From positions 1-64,000 of the forward strand of contig CAJTCR010000014.1 in NCBI GenBank assembly GCA_910574915.1: DNA of 64,000 nt. The letters run 5' to 3'. The stretch comes from Eubacteriaceae bacterium (GTDB lineage Bacteria > Bacillota > Clostridia > Lachnospirales > Lachnospiraceae). The position numbers and the translations under genes were made by a program. Below are positions 39,242-47,381 of the stretch, in pieces. Each line of letters opens with the position of its first letter. The stretch's first letter is position 1. Under the pieces are notes generated by a model. The model searched no databases and had not been told where the DNA came from. It worked only from the letters and a program-made list of their open reading frames with translations.

Positions 39242-39899
39242 GAATCTGTTATATCATATGGTTGATTTTGTTTATGGCAGACAAGCCTAACCATATTGCG
39301 CTTGTTTCGTAGCATTTATGAAAAGCAGCCGGGAGAGAGGATGTGCCTCCCCTGGCTGCGGCTTTGGAAGAATGTTTAGAAGCCCTTAGTATTCTGCAAA
39401 ACAACCAGGGGCGCAGCCAAGCGGCACCTTTAGCTGCCGGCAGGCAGCGAACTAGGTGCCGCGACCGTGCGCAGCCACAACGTAACAGCAGGATACTTAG
39501 GGATTCTTAGCATTCTGGAACGGACGCAGCCAGGGGAGGCACATCCTCTATCCCAGCGTCCCTTCCTGTAAAAATTTACCAAAGCAATCCAAATTAGCCG
39601 AATTTATCGATCTTACCCAAGATATTGATTCTGGCACAAAAGGCAAAAAAGAACAGGAAAAGCTGGATATTATATCTGAAGATTTACTGGAAATATGGAA
39701 TGAGGAAGCACGCGAGGAGGGTATGGAACGTGGCTTGGAACAAGGGATCTTTCTTGGCGTTGATGACATCTTAGATCTGGGCATTACACAAGACCAGGCT
39801 TTTAAAGCAATCGCTTCCAAGCATCAAATCTCTGCTGCAAAGGTGAAAGAAATTTACCAGAAAAAGAAAAGCAGCCTGGTCGAAACCTAACCGCTTATA

Positions 39900-39932
39900 A
39901 AAAATCTCAGAGGCAGCGCCCCTGAGATTTTT
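39900..39932. terminator. Bidirectional terminator
   Basis: AAAAATCTCAG pairs with CTGAGATTTTT around a GC-rich loop, with A/T runs on both sides. It separates the Rpn-type remnant from the oppositely transcribed surface protein gene. Confidence 0.8.
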
Positions 39933-39952
39933 AGTTAAACCGTGTTTTCGTT

Positions 39953-42382
39953 TTAGCTCTGACTGGCACCTGAGTCAGTGTTTGCCGTTACAGTTGCAGT
40001 TAGTCCAGAAGCTTCTTCTGTTAACTCACCAACTGTTGCTGTTACAGTATACGTAACATTATCGGCAGTCACTGTAAATGTCAATTCACCAGTTACTGTT
40101 TCTGCAAATGTATAAACACCGTTTGAAGCAGAAGTTGAATCTGTTCCGCCACAAGATGCAGTATTTGCAAATGTAGCACCGCTAACTTCTGTTTCTCCTA
40201 ACTTAAACGCACTTGCTGTTACAACAACAACGACACTTGAGCCTGATGTAACTTTTGCAGCCTGAAGTGTAATGGAAGGATCTCCTGTTGGAGCTGGATT
40301 TTCATTATCTCCATTATTGTCATCACCGTTGCCTGTATTATCGTTGTCATTGTCTGTATCATTATTACTGTCGACAGGTGCATCTGGCATTGTAGCACCC
40401 TCATCTGGCAGTTTTTCTGAACCTTCTACTGTTCCATTTGTTGCAGCATCTACGGTACCATTCGTATTTGCTTCAATCTTGCCGCCCTCAGCAGTTGCTT
40501 CTCCGGCTACTGTCGTTGTTACCTCGACTTTTGTATTGATCTGTACTTCCATATCTTTTGCTGCATAATCCAACGTACTGCCCGCAGCATCTTCACTAAG
40601 CCAGATCTTAGCACCAGATGCTTCCTTTTCCATAGATACCGCTACCGGAACCTCAGAATCCAACTGTGCTTCTTTTGTTGTAAGCGTTACTTTAAGCTTC
40701 AGATTTTCTGCAATCTGTCCGACAATCTTAACTACCATTGCGGAGACCTTAAGTCCTTTTTCGATCTTTGCAGTCGTGCCTAATGTCACTACAACGCCTG
40801 CGTCTTTCGAACCCTGACAAAGAATTTCACTGCTGATTGTACCATTTACTTTCAATTTAGCCGCCTGCTTTTCAGCCGTAAATTTCAATTCGTCTACTAC
40901 CGCAGATTCCTCTACAACAATATGCGGATTTGGAGCTTTGACATTGAATTTATTGCGTTTACCAAACTCATGCCATGTCTCTGACTTGATATTGCGGATC
41001 TCGATGGACTTAAAGGTAGCATAGTTGCTGATGGTCGCGTCTTTTGCATCCACAATCAGGTCAATCCTGCTGTATGTGCCTTCCGCGATTTTCAGTTCGC
41101 CTGTAGCGTTTTTGATCGTAATCGTCTTCAGGCTGGAATTTTTCAGTGCGGCATCCAGTTCTGTCTGGTTGGATACGGTCTTAGATGTAGGTACATAAGT
41201 GCCGCCTGAGCCTGACCCAGAGCCTGTGCCGCCCCAGCTTGAACCGCCGCCCCAGCTCGAGCCGCCTGTGGATGACGTCGAAGGCTTCACTGTTGTACTT
41301 CCTTTTACGGATACTTCGGTCTTTGACTTGTCAGCTTTTGTCACTGTGATCTTCTTTGTTGTGTTGTTCTTTACCGTAACGGTTGCCGCTTTGTTCGTTA
41401 CTTCTACGGTACTTTCTTCTGCACCTGCGCCAAGGTCGATCGAAGCATTTGCCGCTGCCTGGATAACCACCGGTACAACCGAAGATACTGTAGTGTCTGC
41501 TGCTGCCGCTGCGATGGATACTGGTATTTTTGTCTTTGTCGTTCCTAAAATGCTTACTTTTGCTTTTGCATTGACCGTAATGCCGGATGCGGTACCGTTT
41601 ACAACGATGGTTACATCTGCGTTTGCATATGCAACTACAATACCTGCTATATTTGCGGCTTCGTCAACTACGACACGTGCTTTTGCCGCATCTACTTTAA
41701 GCGTATTGCCTTTTGCCTTTTCTGTCCATGTGTCTGCTTTGATCGCTTTGATTGTGACAGATTTAAAGTTTGCGTTGTTTACCACATCTGCGTTCGGGGC
41801 GTTGACTGTCAGGTCTACATTGCTGTACTGGCCTGCCGGGATGTTGAAGGATGCTGTACTTGTCGTGCTGATCGTAATGCTTGTAACTGACTTATTGCCA
41901 AGTGCCGCATCCAGCTCCGCCTGTGTAGACACCTGCGCGCTTGTTTTTGCAGGATCTGGTGTGGACGGAGTCGGTGTTGGATCAGGGGACGGAGTCGGTG
42001 TAACAGAACCTGCCTGTACAACCTTAATCCGGCACCGCAGTGTCTTTTTGTTATTTGTCTTTCTTGCGGCAGTCTCCACATTCACACGGATCGTAGCCCT
42101 GCCTGTGCTCTTGCCTTTGATCTTAACATTGGAAGCAGACTTTGCATACACATTGGCAACTGCCTTATCCGTGCTGACTGCCTTTTTTACCTTCCAACTA
42201 ATCGTATTGTTTTTCAGCTTCAATGAATATTTCTGTCCGACTTTTAATGTCTTAAACGTCGTATTCAGGCTGACAAACTTTTTCGCCGCTGATGCAGTCT
42301 GTATTTGCATCGATGACAAAGAAAATGTCATAGCCGTTGACAAAACAACTGCAAGAGCTTTTTTCATGAATTTTTGCTTCAT
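39953..42382 (-). CDS. Large secreted surface protein with duplicated beta-rich domains
   Basis: An 809-residue exported protein. The signal peptide is KKALAVVLSTAMTFSLSS, probably cut near TASA. Residues ~35-125 form a Big_2-like or cadherin-like beta domain (TFKTLKVGQKYSLKLKNNTIS). Then a Pro/Thr linker (TPTPSPDPTPTPS) leads to the first of two homologous ~220-residue beta-helix-like blocks: QAELDAALGNKS... NFKSVTIKAIKADTW and, after a Gly/Ser/Trp linker, QTELDAALKNSS... TFKSIEIRNIKSETW. Next is an Asp/Asn-rich stretch, then a final Ig-like domain. No LPXTG sorting signal is seen. The start MKQKF has GAGGAGG upstream. Adhesive or structural role inferred only. Confidence 0.85.
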   Translation of the reverse strand: MKQKFMKKALAVVLSTAMTFSLSSMQIQTASAAKKFVSLNTTFKTLKVGQKYSLKLKNNTISWKVKKAVSTDKAVANVYAKSASNVKIKGKSTGRATIRVNVETAARKTNNKKTLRCRIKVVQAGSVTPTPSPDPTPTPSTPDPAKTSAQVSTQAELDAALGNKSVTSITISTTSTASFNIPAGQYSNVDLTVNAPNADVVNNANFKSVTIKAIKADTWTEKAKGNTLKVDAAKARVVVDEAANIAGIVVAYANADVTIVVNGTASGITVNAKAKVSILGTTKTKIPVSIAAAAADTTVSSVVPVVIQAAANASIDLGAGAEESTVEVTNKAATVTVKNNTTKKITVTKADKSKTEVSVKGSTTVKPSTSSTGGSSWGGGSSWGGTGSGSGSGGTYVPTSKTVSNQTELDAALKNSSLKTITIKNATGELKIAEGTYSRIDLIVDAKDATISNYATFKSIEIRNIKSETWHEFGKRNKFNVKAPNPHIVVEESAVVDELKFTAEKQAAKLKVNGTISSEILCQGSKDAGVVVTLGTTAKIEKGLKVSAMVVKIVGQIAENLKLKVTLTTKEAQLDSEVPVAVSMEKEASGAKIWLSEDAAGSTLDYAAKDMEVQINTKVEVTTTVAGEATAEGGKIEANTNGTVDAATNGTVEGSEKLPDEGATMPDAPVDSNNDTDNDNDNTGNGDDNNGDNENPAPTGDPSITLQAAKVTSGSSVVVVVTASAFKLGETEVSGATFANTASCGGTDSTSASNGVYTFAETVTGELTFTVTADNVTYTVTATVGELTEEASGLTATVTANTDSGASQS

Positions 42383-42536
42383 GATCTCCTCCTCTACTCT
42401 TTTTTTGCAGCGGACTTCCTGCTGCAATGTGTCTTTGTACGGATGGGCTGTGACAGCAGCCGCATCCGTACGATGAACAAGTTACATCTATATACAAAAG
42501 GCGGCAAAACAACACACCTTTGGTATATCACGCAAA

Positions 42537-42680
42537 GTATTGCACTACGCAAATTTTTGTGAATTTTCGTCTGCTGTTAACGTTAGCGTAAGGAGGTAAC
42601 GATAAAACATTGAAAATTGATGAGATAGACAATGCCCAAACAGCAATTCAAAATCCACAAAAATTTGCGTAATACAATAC
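42537..42680. repeat. 144-bp inverted-repeat element
   Basis: Arms GTATTGCACTACGCAAATTT and, reverse-complemented, GTATTGTATTACGCAAATTT extend for ~35 bp with few mismatches. Between them is an AAGGAGG followed by a TTG-started 20-codon frame ending QNPQKFA-stop on the plus strand; the other arm reads ENSQKFA-stop on the minus strand. It lies between the surface protein gene and the small HTH gene. It may be another small mobile element; no target duplication is clear. Confidence 0.6.
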
Positions 42681-42707
42681 GCCGTTTTCTGCATTATGTA
42701 CATCCAG

Positions 42708-42941
42708 TTATACCGACGCGGCATGATGTGTCTTTTCAGACACTTTGTCTGCAAAAAAAATTCCCATTGGAGAATCCAGGCCGATATAGTCCACAATTCT
42801 TTGAATCTCACCCTGCGTAAATTCTGAGATCCCGTTGCATTTCCTGTAAAAAGCAGAACGGCTGATATGAAGTTCTGTACACAGTTTTTCAATGGTGATG
42901 CCCCTGGTCTTCATTTCATATTCCAGTTTATATTTGTCCAA
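42708..42941 (-). CDS. Small helix-turn-helix protein (Cro-like)
   Basis: A 77-residue XRE-type protein: MKTRGITIEKLCTELHISRSAFYRKCNGISEFTQGEIQRIVDYIGL is a full helix-turn-helix domain, followed by a short tail. The start is TTG with AAGGAG ten bases upstream; no better ATG exists. It is divergent from the S24-type repressor at 43184, giving a phage-like CI/Cro layout. Its promoter (TTGACA, 17 bp, TAGATT) lies between two TGTC-N6-GACA palindromes. A third such palindrome lies inside its 3' end. Confidence 0.75.
   Translation of the reverse strand: MDKYKLEYEMKTRGITIEKLCTELHISRSAFYRKCNGISEFTQGEIQRIVDYIGLDSPMGIFFADKVSEKTHHAASV
42729..42742. promoter_or_regulatory. Possible third operator (TGTC-N6-GACA)
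   Basis: TGTCTTTTCAGACA, inside the 3' end of the small HTH gene, matches the two palindromes found in the divergent promoter region. It may be a chance match forced by codons (VSEKT), so the support is weaker than for the other two. Confidence 0.35.
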
Positions 42942-42960
42942 TCTGATCCATCTCCTTCCG

Positions 42961-43087
42961 TGTCATTTAAGACACTATTAATCTACCATATATCAGAGAG
43001 ACTGTCAATATACATTTGTCTTTTAAGACACTTTTTTAGAGATAAAATAAGATAGATGTTGCAAAAACGACACATTTATTATATAAT
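42961..43087. promoter_or_regulatory. Divergent promoter-operator region of the CI/Cro-like pair
   Basis: Two 14-bp palindromes, TGTCATTTAAGACA (42961-42974) and TGTCTTTTAAGACA (43017-43030), flank the minus-strand promoter (-35 TTGACA 43003-43008, -10 TAGATT 42980-42985, spacer 17). The plus-strand promoter of the S24 repressor follows: TTGCAA 43059-43064, TATAAT 43082-43087, spacer 17. The left palindrome covers the expected start point of the small HTH transcript. Confidence 0.7.
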
Positions 43088-43183
43088 AAAGCGGCAAAAA
43101 AGAAGATGCACCGCGTCACGCCCAGCACATCTGCCTATATAAAAATAGCAACAGAAAATCGGCATGAAATGAGGTGTTCAAAT

Positions 43184-43771
43184 ATGGATATGGGCAAAAA
43201 GATCTACGAGCTGCGCACGCAGAAGGGTCTTACACTGGAAGAACTGGGCAATATGGTCGGCGTTGGAAAGAGCACCGTCCGAAAATGGGAAAACGGCATG
43301 ATCGCGAATATGAAACGGGACAAGATCTTAAAAGTATCCGAAGCACTCGAAACGTCCCCTGCCTATTTAATGGGATGGAACGAGCCAGAGCCGGCAGGCT
43401 GCCAAAGGAGCCTGTTCCCAGACGGCACGATACCAAAAAATATCATCTCTGTCCATGACAAAGCCATACAGATAACAGCAGATTTTTGCCTGAAAGCAGC
43501 CGGAGACAGCATGAACAACGCCAGAATCTTTGACGGTGACCTCGTATTTATCCACCGGCAGGACTGGGTAGAAAACGGAGAAATCGCAGCCGTGCTTTTT
43601 AACGGTTCCTCAGAAGCTGTGTTAAAAAGGCTGTATTATTATAAGGAAAAGAAACTGCTTATACTAAAGTCGGAGAATTCTGCGTTTGAAGACTGCGTAT
43701 TTGTGGAAAAGGAAATGAAAAATGTCCGCATTTTAGGCAAGGCAGTCGCACTGCAAAGCTGCCTGACTTAA
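43184..43771 (+). CDS. XRE-family repressor with LexA-like S24 self-cleavage domain
   Basis: A 195-residue CI-like repressor. Residues 1-65 are the helix-turn-helix (TLEELGNMVGVGKSTVRKWENGM). The C-terminal S24 domain has the catalytic Ser109 in AAGDSMNNARIFDGD and Lys148 in EAVLKRLYYY. An Ala-Gly pair (A71-G72, in EPAGCQ) is placed like the LexA/CI cleavage site, so RecA-promoted autocleavage under DNA damage is likely. The start was chosen for GAGGTG upstream. It is divergent from the Cro-like gene, but no phage structural gene is near. Confidence 0.87.
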   Translation: MDMGKKIYELRTQKGLTLEELGNMVGVGKSTVRKWENGMIANMKRDKILKVSEALETSPAYLMGWNEPEPAGCQRSLFPDGTIPKNIISVHDKAIQITADFCLKAAGDSMNNARIFDGDLVFIHRQDWVENGEIAAVLFNGSSEAVLKRLYYYKEKKLLILKSENSAFEDCVFVEKEMKNVRILGKAVALQSCLT

Positions 43772-43772
43772 G

Positions 43773-43814
43773 AAAAAGCCTGGCATGTTCCGTTTCAAAC
43801 ATGCCAGGCTTTTC
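43773..43814. terminator. Bidirectional terminator
   Basis: AAAAAGCCTGGCATGTT pairs with AACATGCCAGGCTTTT around a short loop. It ends the S24 repressor gene and the oppositely oriented decarboxylase gene. Confidence 0.92.
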
Positions 43815-43831
43815 CCAAATACGTTGTTTGT

Positions 43832-45112
43832 CTATGCCATATCATATTTCATATCTTTTAAAATATCAAAACAGTCAAAGGTCGCAAAATAATCTTTCGG
43901 CGTCTGCGCGCGGCGGATCAGCTTCGGCGTGCCGTCCTCTTGCAGCAGCACTTCCGCAGACCATAGCCTGCCGTTATAATTATAGCCCATCGAAAACCCA
44001 TGCGCGCCTGTATCATGGATGACCAAAAGGTCGCCGATCTCAATTTCCGGCAGCATACGGTCAACCGCAAATTTGTCGTTATTTTCACACAGTGAGCCGA
44101 CAATATCATACTTATTGCCGCACGCGGCATATTCCTTGCCCATAACGGTAATATGGTGATAAGCGCCGTACATCGCCGGACGCATCAGGTTTGCCGCACA
44201 TGCATCCACACCGATATAATCCTTGTACGTATGCTTTTCATGCACCGCTGTTGTAACAAGGCAGCCATAAGGCCCTGTCATAAACCTGCCCATCTCCGTA
44301 TAGATCGCCGTATCGCCAAGCCCGGCAGGAACTAATATTTCATCAAACGCTTTGTGTACGCCTTCCCCGATCACACGGATATCATTTGGCGTCTCGTGCG
44401 GCTGATACGCAACGCCGACACCGCCGGAGAGGTTAATAAAATCAATCGTAATGCCCAGTGTTTCCTTAATTTCCACTGCAAGCTGAAACAGCGTTTTTGC
44501 CAGCATCGGGTAATAATCATTCGTGACCGTATTGCTCACAAGAAAAGAATGCAGCCCGAACCGTTTCGCACCCTTTTGCTTTAATATCTTGTATCCTTCA
44601 AAAAGCTGCTCCTTCGTAAACCCGTACTTTGCATCCTGCGGATGATCCATAATGCCGTTGCTGACCTCGTACACGCCGCCCGGATTGTAGCGGCAACTAA
44701 TTGTCTCTGGTATTTTTCCAATCGTCTTTTCTAAAAACGCAATATGCGTAATATCATCCAGGTTAATGACCGCTCCTAGCTTGTCCGCCAGGCGAAACTC
44801 CTCAGGCGGCGTCTCATTGGAAGAAAACATAATACCCTCTCCCCGGATTCCAAGCGCATCGGAGAGCATCAGCTCTGTCAGGGAAGAGCAGTCGCAGCCG
44901 CAGCCATACTCTTTTAAGATCTGGATAATAAACGGATTTGGCTCCGCCTTTACCGCAAAATACTCCCGATAGCCTTTGTTCCAGGAAAACGCCTGTTTCA
45001 CTGCCTGCGCATTTTCCCGGATCCCTCTTTCATCATACAAATGAAACGGTGTCGGAAACTGCTTTACGATCTCCTGTAGCTGTTCTTTTGTTACAAACGG
45101 TTCTTTTTTCAT
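43832..45112 (-). CDS. lysA: PLP-dependent decarboxylase, diaminopimelate decarboxylase-like
   Basis: Alanine-racemase-fold decarboxylase of 426 residues. The cofactor Lys is K55 in YFAVKAEPNP, and the Gly-rich phosphate site appears near INLSGGVGVAYQPHE. The C-terminal Cys in GSLCENNDKFAVDR and DTGAHGFSMGYNYNGR completes the site. In this family DAP decarboxylase makes lysine, but related members act on other amino acids, and no lysine gene is adjacent. The ATG follows AGGAGTAAAAAAC. Annotation as DAP decarboxylase is likely but not certain. Confidence 0.82.
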   Translation of the reverse strand: MKKEPFVTKEQLQEIVKQFPTPFHLYDERGIRENAQAVKQAFSWNKGYREYFAVKAEPNPFIIQILKEYGCGCDCSSLTELMLSDALGIRGEGIMFSSNETPPEEFRLADKLGAVINLDDITHIAFLEKTIGKIPETISCRYNPGGVYEVSNGIMDHPQDAKYGFTKEQLFEGYKILKQKGAKRFGLHSFLVSNTVTNDYYPMLAKTLFQLAVEIKETLGITIDFINLSGGVGVAYQPHETPNDIRVIGEGVHKAFDEILVPAGLGDTAIYTEMGRFMTGPYGCLVTTAVHEKHTYKDYIGVDACAANLMRPAMYGAYHHITVMGKEYAACGNKYDIVGSLCENNDKFAVDRMLPEIEIGDLLVIHDTGAHGFSMGYNYNGRLWSAEVLLQEDGTPKLIRRAQTPKDYFATFDCFDILKDMKYDMA

Positions 45113-45141
45113 GTTTTTTACTCCTTACTTAAGCAGATTTT

Positions 45142-45483
45142 TCAGGCTGCTGCAAAAACAGTCTGCACCAATGCCATATACAGTACCGTTCCCACGCCGA
45201 TACTCAAAAGATTATTCCTTTTCCATACGTGCAGCACAACGACGGCAAGCACAGAAACCAGCTCCGGCACGCCAAACGGAAACTGCACGATACTGACTGC
45301 CTTTAAACAGTACACCACCAGCATCCCAATTACCGCAGGCGGCAGCACTCTTCCCAGATACTGCACCGTAGGCGGAATCTCTTTTCCCGGCGGAAAAAAT
45401 AAAAACGGGATCAATCTTGTAAAAAATATCGTAATGCCGACAACCAGAATCACAACGATCGATTCCCACACACTAATGGGCAT
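45142..45483 (-). CDS. azlD: Branched-chain amino acid exporter subunit AzlD
   Basis: Small membrane partner of AzlC; 113 residues with four likely spans (VVILVVGITIFFTRLIPFLFF, then VLPPAVIGMLVVYCLK, LVSVLAVVVLHVW and a last one). Together they export branched-chain amino acids or analogues in known systems. Its start overlaps the end of azlC by 11 bp. It lies 29 bp upstream of the decarboxylase gene, which may be in the same transcript. Confidence 0.9.
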   Translation of the reverse strand: MPISVWESIVVILVVGITIFFTRLIPFLFFPPGKEIPPTVQYLGRVLPPAVIGMLVVYCLKAVSIVQFPFGVPELVSVLAVVVLHVWKRNNLLSIGVGTVLYMALVQTVFAAA

Positions 45484-46186
45484 ATTTTTTCTCCCCCTTC
45501 CGGTACGCCAAAAGCAGCGTCATAATGCAGATCATCGACGGCAGGATAAAATTGCCGCTCCCAAACAAAAGCAGGCAAAGCAGCGTGCAGCCAAGCCCTA
45601 TGTATGCCGGAATATGGCTGCCTGACGTCAGCCACTGTTCTACAAAAATAACGACAAACAACGCCGTCATCGCAAAATCAATTCCCGTCGCATCAAACGG
45701 CACCGCCGAACCGACCGCCGCGCCAAGCACCGAACCCAGGATCCAGTAGCTTTGATCCAACGCGGCAAGGCAGAGCAAAAACTTTGTCTCATCGACCCCC
45801 TGCGGTACTTTTGTCAGGCAAAGCAGCGAATACGTCTCATCCGTCAGCGAAAAAATCATATACCACCGTTTGCTGCCCATCTTTTGAAACCGCTCCAGCA
45901 TAGACAGTCCATAAAAAATATGGCGGATATTGACCATAAATTCCAAAAATACGATATGGAGCAGGCTGATTCCCGGTACAAAAAAATTAACCGCCAAATA
46001 CTGGCCGCTGCCTGCATAATCGAGCAGGCTCATAAATCCTGCCCATATAAAATTGTAACCTTTTTCCTGAAACATCACGCCAAAAGCAAACCCAATAAAC
46101 AAATACCCGGTCAAAACCGGTATCGTATATGGAAATGCTTCTTTCAAAGCCGCAGCGTATCCGTTTCGTTTTCCACTCTTTTTCAT
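45473..46186 (-). CDS. azlC: Branched-chain amino acid exporter subunit AzlC
   Basis: A 237-residue membrane protein starting MKKSGKRNG. The family pattern is clear: FPYTIPVLTGYLFIGFAFGVMFQEKGY, AGSGQYLAVNFF, FLEFMVNIRHIFYGLSML, SLTDETYSLL and the closing span pair. A TTG codon lies one codon upstream, but the ATG is preferred. The ribosome binding site is weak. It is the first gene of azlCD. Confidence 0.92.
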   Translation of the reverse strand: MKKSGKRNGYAAALKEAFPYTIPVLTGYLFIGFAFGVMFQEKGYNFIWAGFMSLLDYAGSGQYLAVNFFVPGISLLHIVFLEFMVNIRHIFYGLSMLERFQKMGSKRWYMIFSLTDETYSLLCLTKVPQGVDETKFLLCLAALDQSYWILGSVLGAAVGSAVPFDATGIDFAMTALFVVIFVEQWLTSGSHIPAYIGLGCTLLCLLLFGSGNFILPSMICIMTLLLAYRKGEKKYAH

Positions 46187-46268
46187 CAAAATTCACCAAA
46201 AACTACTCTACAACAAAACCTGCGGAAAATCAAGTATTTTCCCGCAAATCCTGTATAAATCAACTGTC

Positions 46269-47360
46269 TTATCTGCCTGCCCCGCTGTAAGCAAACAGCC
46301 GCAGCCAGGCATCTCGATGCTTATGATATATGTTTTTAAAAAGCGCAGACAAACCATATACAACAAACGCCGTAGCTACCGACAATCCTACATATTTCGG
46401 AAACATCTGCGCATACGAATCGTCTGGAAACATCTTTCTGATCCGCCCGCTCCAGGCATGATGCGACAAAAACAGCGAAAAGCTGAATTTGCCAAGCCAA
46501 TACGAAACCGGATGGTCATAAATAAACGCAAGCAGCCCCTGGTGGCTAAAGCTGATCGTCACAGACACTGCAAACAGCAGCAAAATCACAAACTGCATTC
46601 GGGAAGTCCCATGCCCGTACGTCCAGTAAAGCGCAAATAAATATCCGCCTGTTTCCGCCGCAGACAACAGCGCCCGCGCAAAACGGGTAAGCTGCACCTG
46701 CTTTAGCTTCTGGCAGGCAATATAGCAAATGCATCCGATACAAAGCACCGCCATCGCACGCAAAAATCCCCGGAAGCAAAGCCCCATCCAGTCCGTATTG
46801 CCGCGCAGCGTTTTAGACGCCGTATACAAATAGCCTGTAATGCCGACAGCAAGCAGCGGAGCAGTCAAATATAAAAATTGCTCCCTGTTTTTATAAAAAA
46901 ACGGCAGCAGCACCGCCATCGCGCACAGCATCGCCGAAATATACCACGTCGCGCCGTTCGCATTGTAATCGTTAAACCCTGCCATCCTTAAAAACAGCAG
47001 CTCCCAGATGCACAGTACGCCATGCTTTGCAATCTTTGCAAGCGGCTGCAATCCGCCTGCCGTATGCTTAATCAGAAAAGAAACTGCCCACGCCACATAA
47101 TATTCCGGGCACATGCTCTTTATTTTATGGAACAAAAACTGCCAGGTGCTCTTCCATACAGGCTGTTTCATGGCGTCCTCTTTTTGCTTCATCAGCTTTG
47201 CCGCCATCAAAAATCCAGATACAAGAAAGAAAAACTCCACCATATTTGCGCCGTCTACAAAAATATACGTTTCGTCCCCGGCAAAATAAAGCGAATGAAA
47301 GCACAAAATCACAACGGAAAATACAAATTTCCAAAAATCAATGGCACCGTTCCGCTTCAT
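46269..47360 (-). CDS. Acyltransferase family 3 membrane protein
   Basis: A 363-residue integral membrane acyltransferase of the OafA/NolL group, with about ten spans. The opening IDFWKFVFSVVILCFHSLYFAG carries the catalytic His that marks the family. NMVEFFFLVSGFLMAAKLMK follows. Such enzymes O-acetylate cell-surface sugars or peptidoglycan; the substrate here is unknown. It lies 21 bp after a VanZ-like gene. Confidence 0.87.
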   Translation of the reverse strand: MKRNGAIDFWKFVFSVVILCFHSLYFAGDETYIFVDGANMVEFFFLVSGFLMAAKLMKQKEDAMKQPVWKSTWQFLFHKIKSMCPEYYVAWAVSFLIKHTAGGLQPLAKIAKHGVLCIWELLFLRMAGFNDYNANGATWYISAMLCAMAVLLPFFYKNREQFLYLTAPLLAVGITGYLYTASKTLRGNTDWMGLCFRGFLRAMAVLCIGCICYIACQKLKQVQLTRFARALLSAAETGGYLFALYWTYGHGTSRMQFVILLLFAVSVTISFSHQGLLAFIYDHPVSYWLGKFSFSLFLSHHAWSGRIRKMFPDDSYAQMFPKYVGLSVATAFVVYGLSALFKNIYHKHRDAWLRLFAYSGAGR

Positions 47361-47381
47361 GTCGCCTCCTCCTTTCCTGTC

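Larger units (their letters stand above)
38509..39596. repeat. Twin-hairpin element, unit 5, carrying two nested small elements
   Basis: A 1084-bp unit between TA copies at 38509-38510 and 39595-39596. Hairpin L is 38557-38794 (stem ATGGGTACACTCTGG / CCAGAGTGTACCCAT). Hairpin R is 39328-39557 (stem ATGTGCCTCCCCTGG / CCAGGGGAGGCACAT). The spacer matches the reverse complement of the unit 2 spacer, so unit 5 is the same subtype in the other orientation. Two 160-bp palindromic insertions account for the extra length. About 12 bp of the right terminal repeat are missing. It interrupts the Rpn-type remnant. Confidence 0.88.
38284..39890 (+). pseudogene. Rpn-type (PD-(D/E)XK nuclease/transposase-like) gene remnant, interrupted by unit 5
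   Basis: Two blocks in the same frame. The left block (38284-38510) encodes DDIAIITLENLFTI... NEHQSS-like TEHQSSINENMPTSLLLYIAEEYKRL and RKRVPIL, which resembles the middle of Rpn proteins (YEHQST-NPNMPLR). The right block (39597-39890) encodes AEFIDLTQDIDSG through EEAREEGMERGLEQG to a stop, like their C-terminal part. Unit 5 lies between them at a TA. Taking it out restores an open frame: cgt gtg ccg atc CTA gcc gaa. The 5' end is missing, and part of the core probably is too, so the gene is dead. Confidence 0.75.

Noticed and set aside
41199..42476. A 425-codon open frame on the plus strand
   Set aside because: It lies antisense to the surface protein gene, has low-complexity Pro/Val/Ala content, no ribosome site, and reflects the codon bias of the opposite strand.
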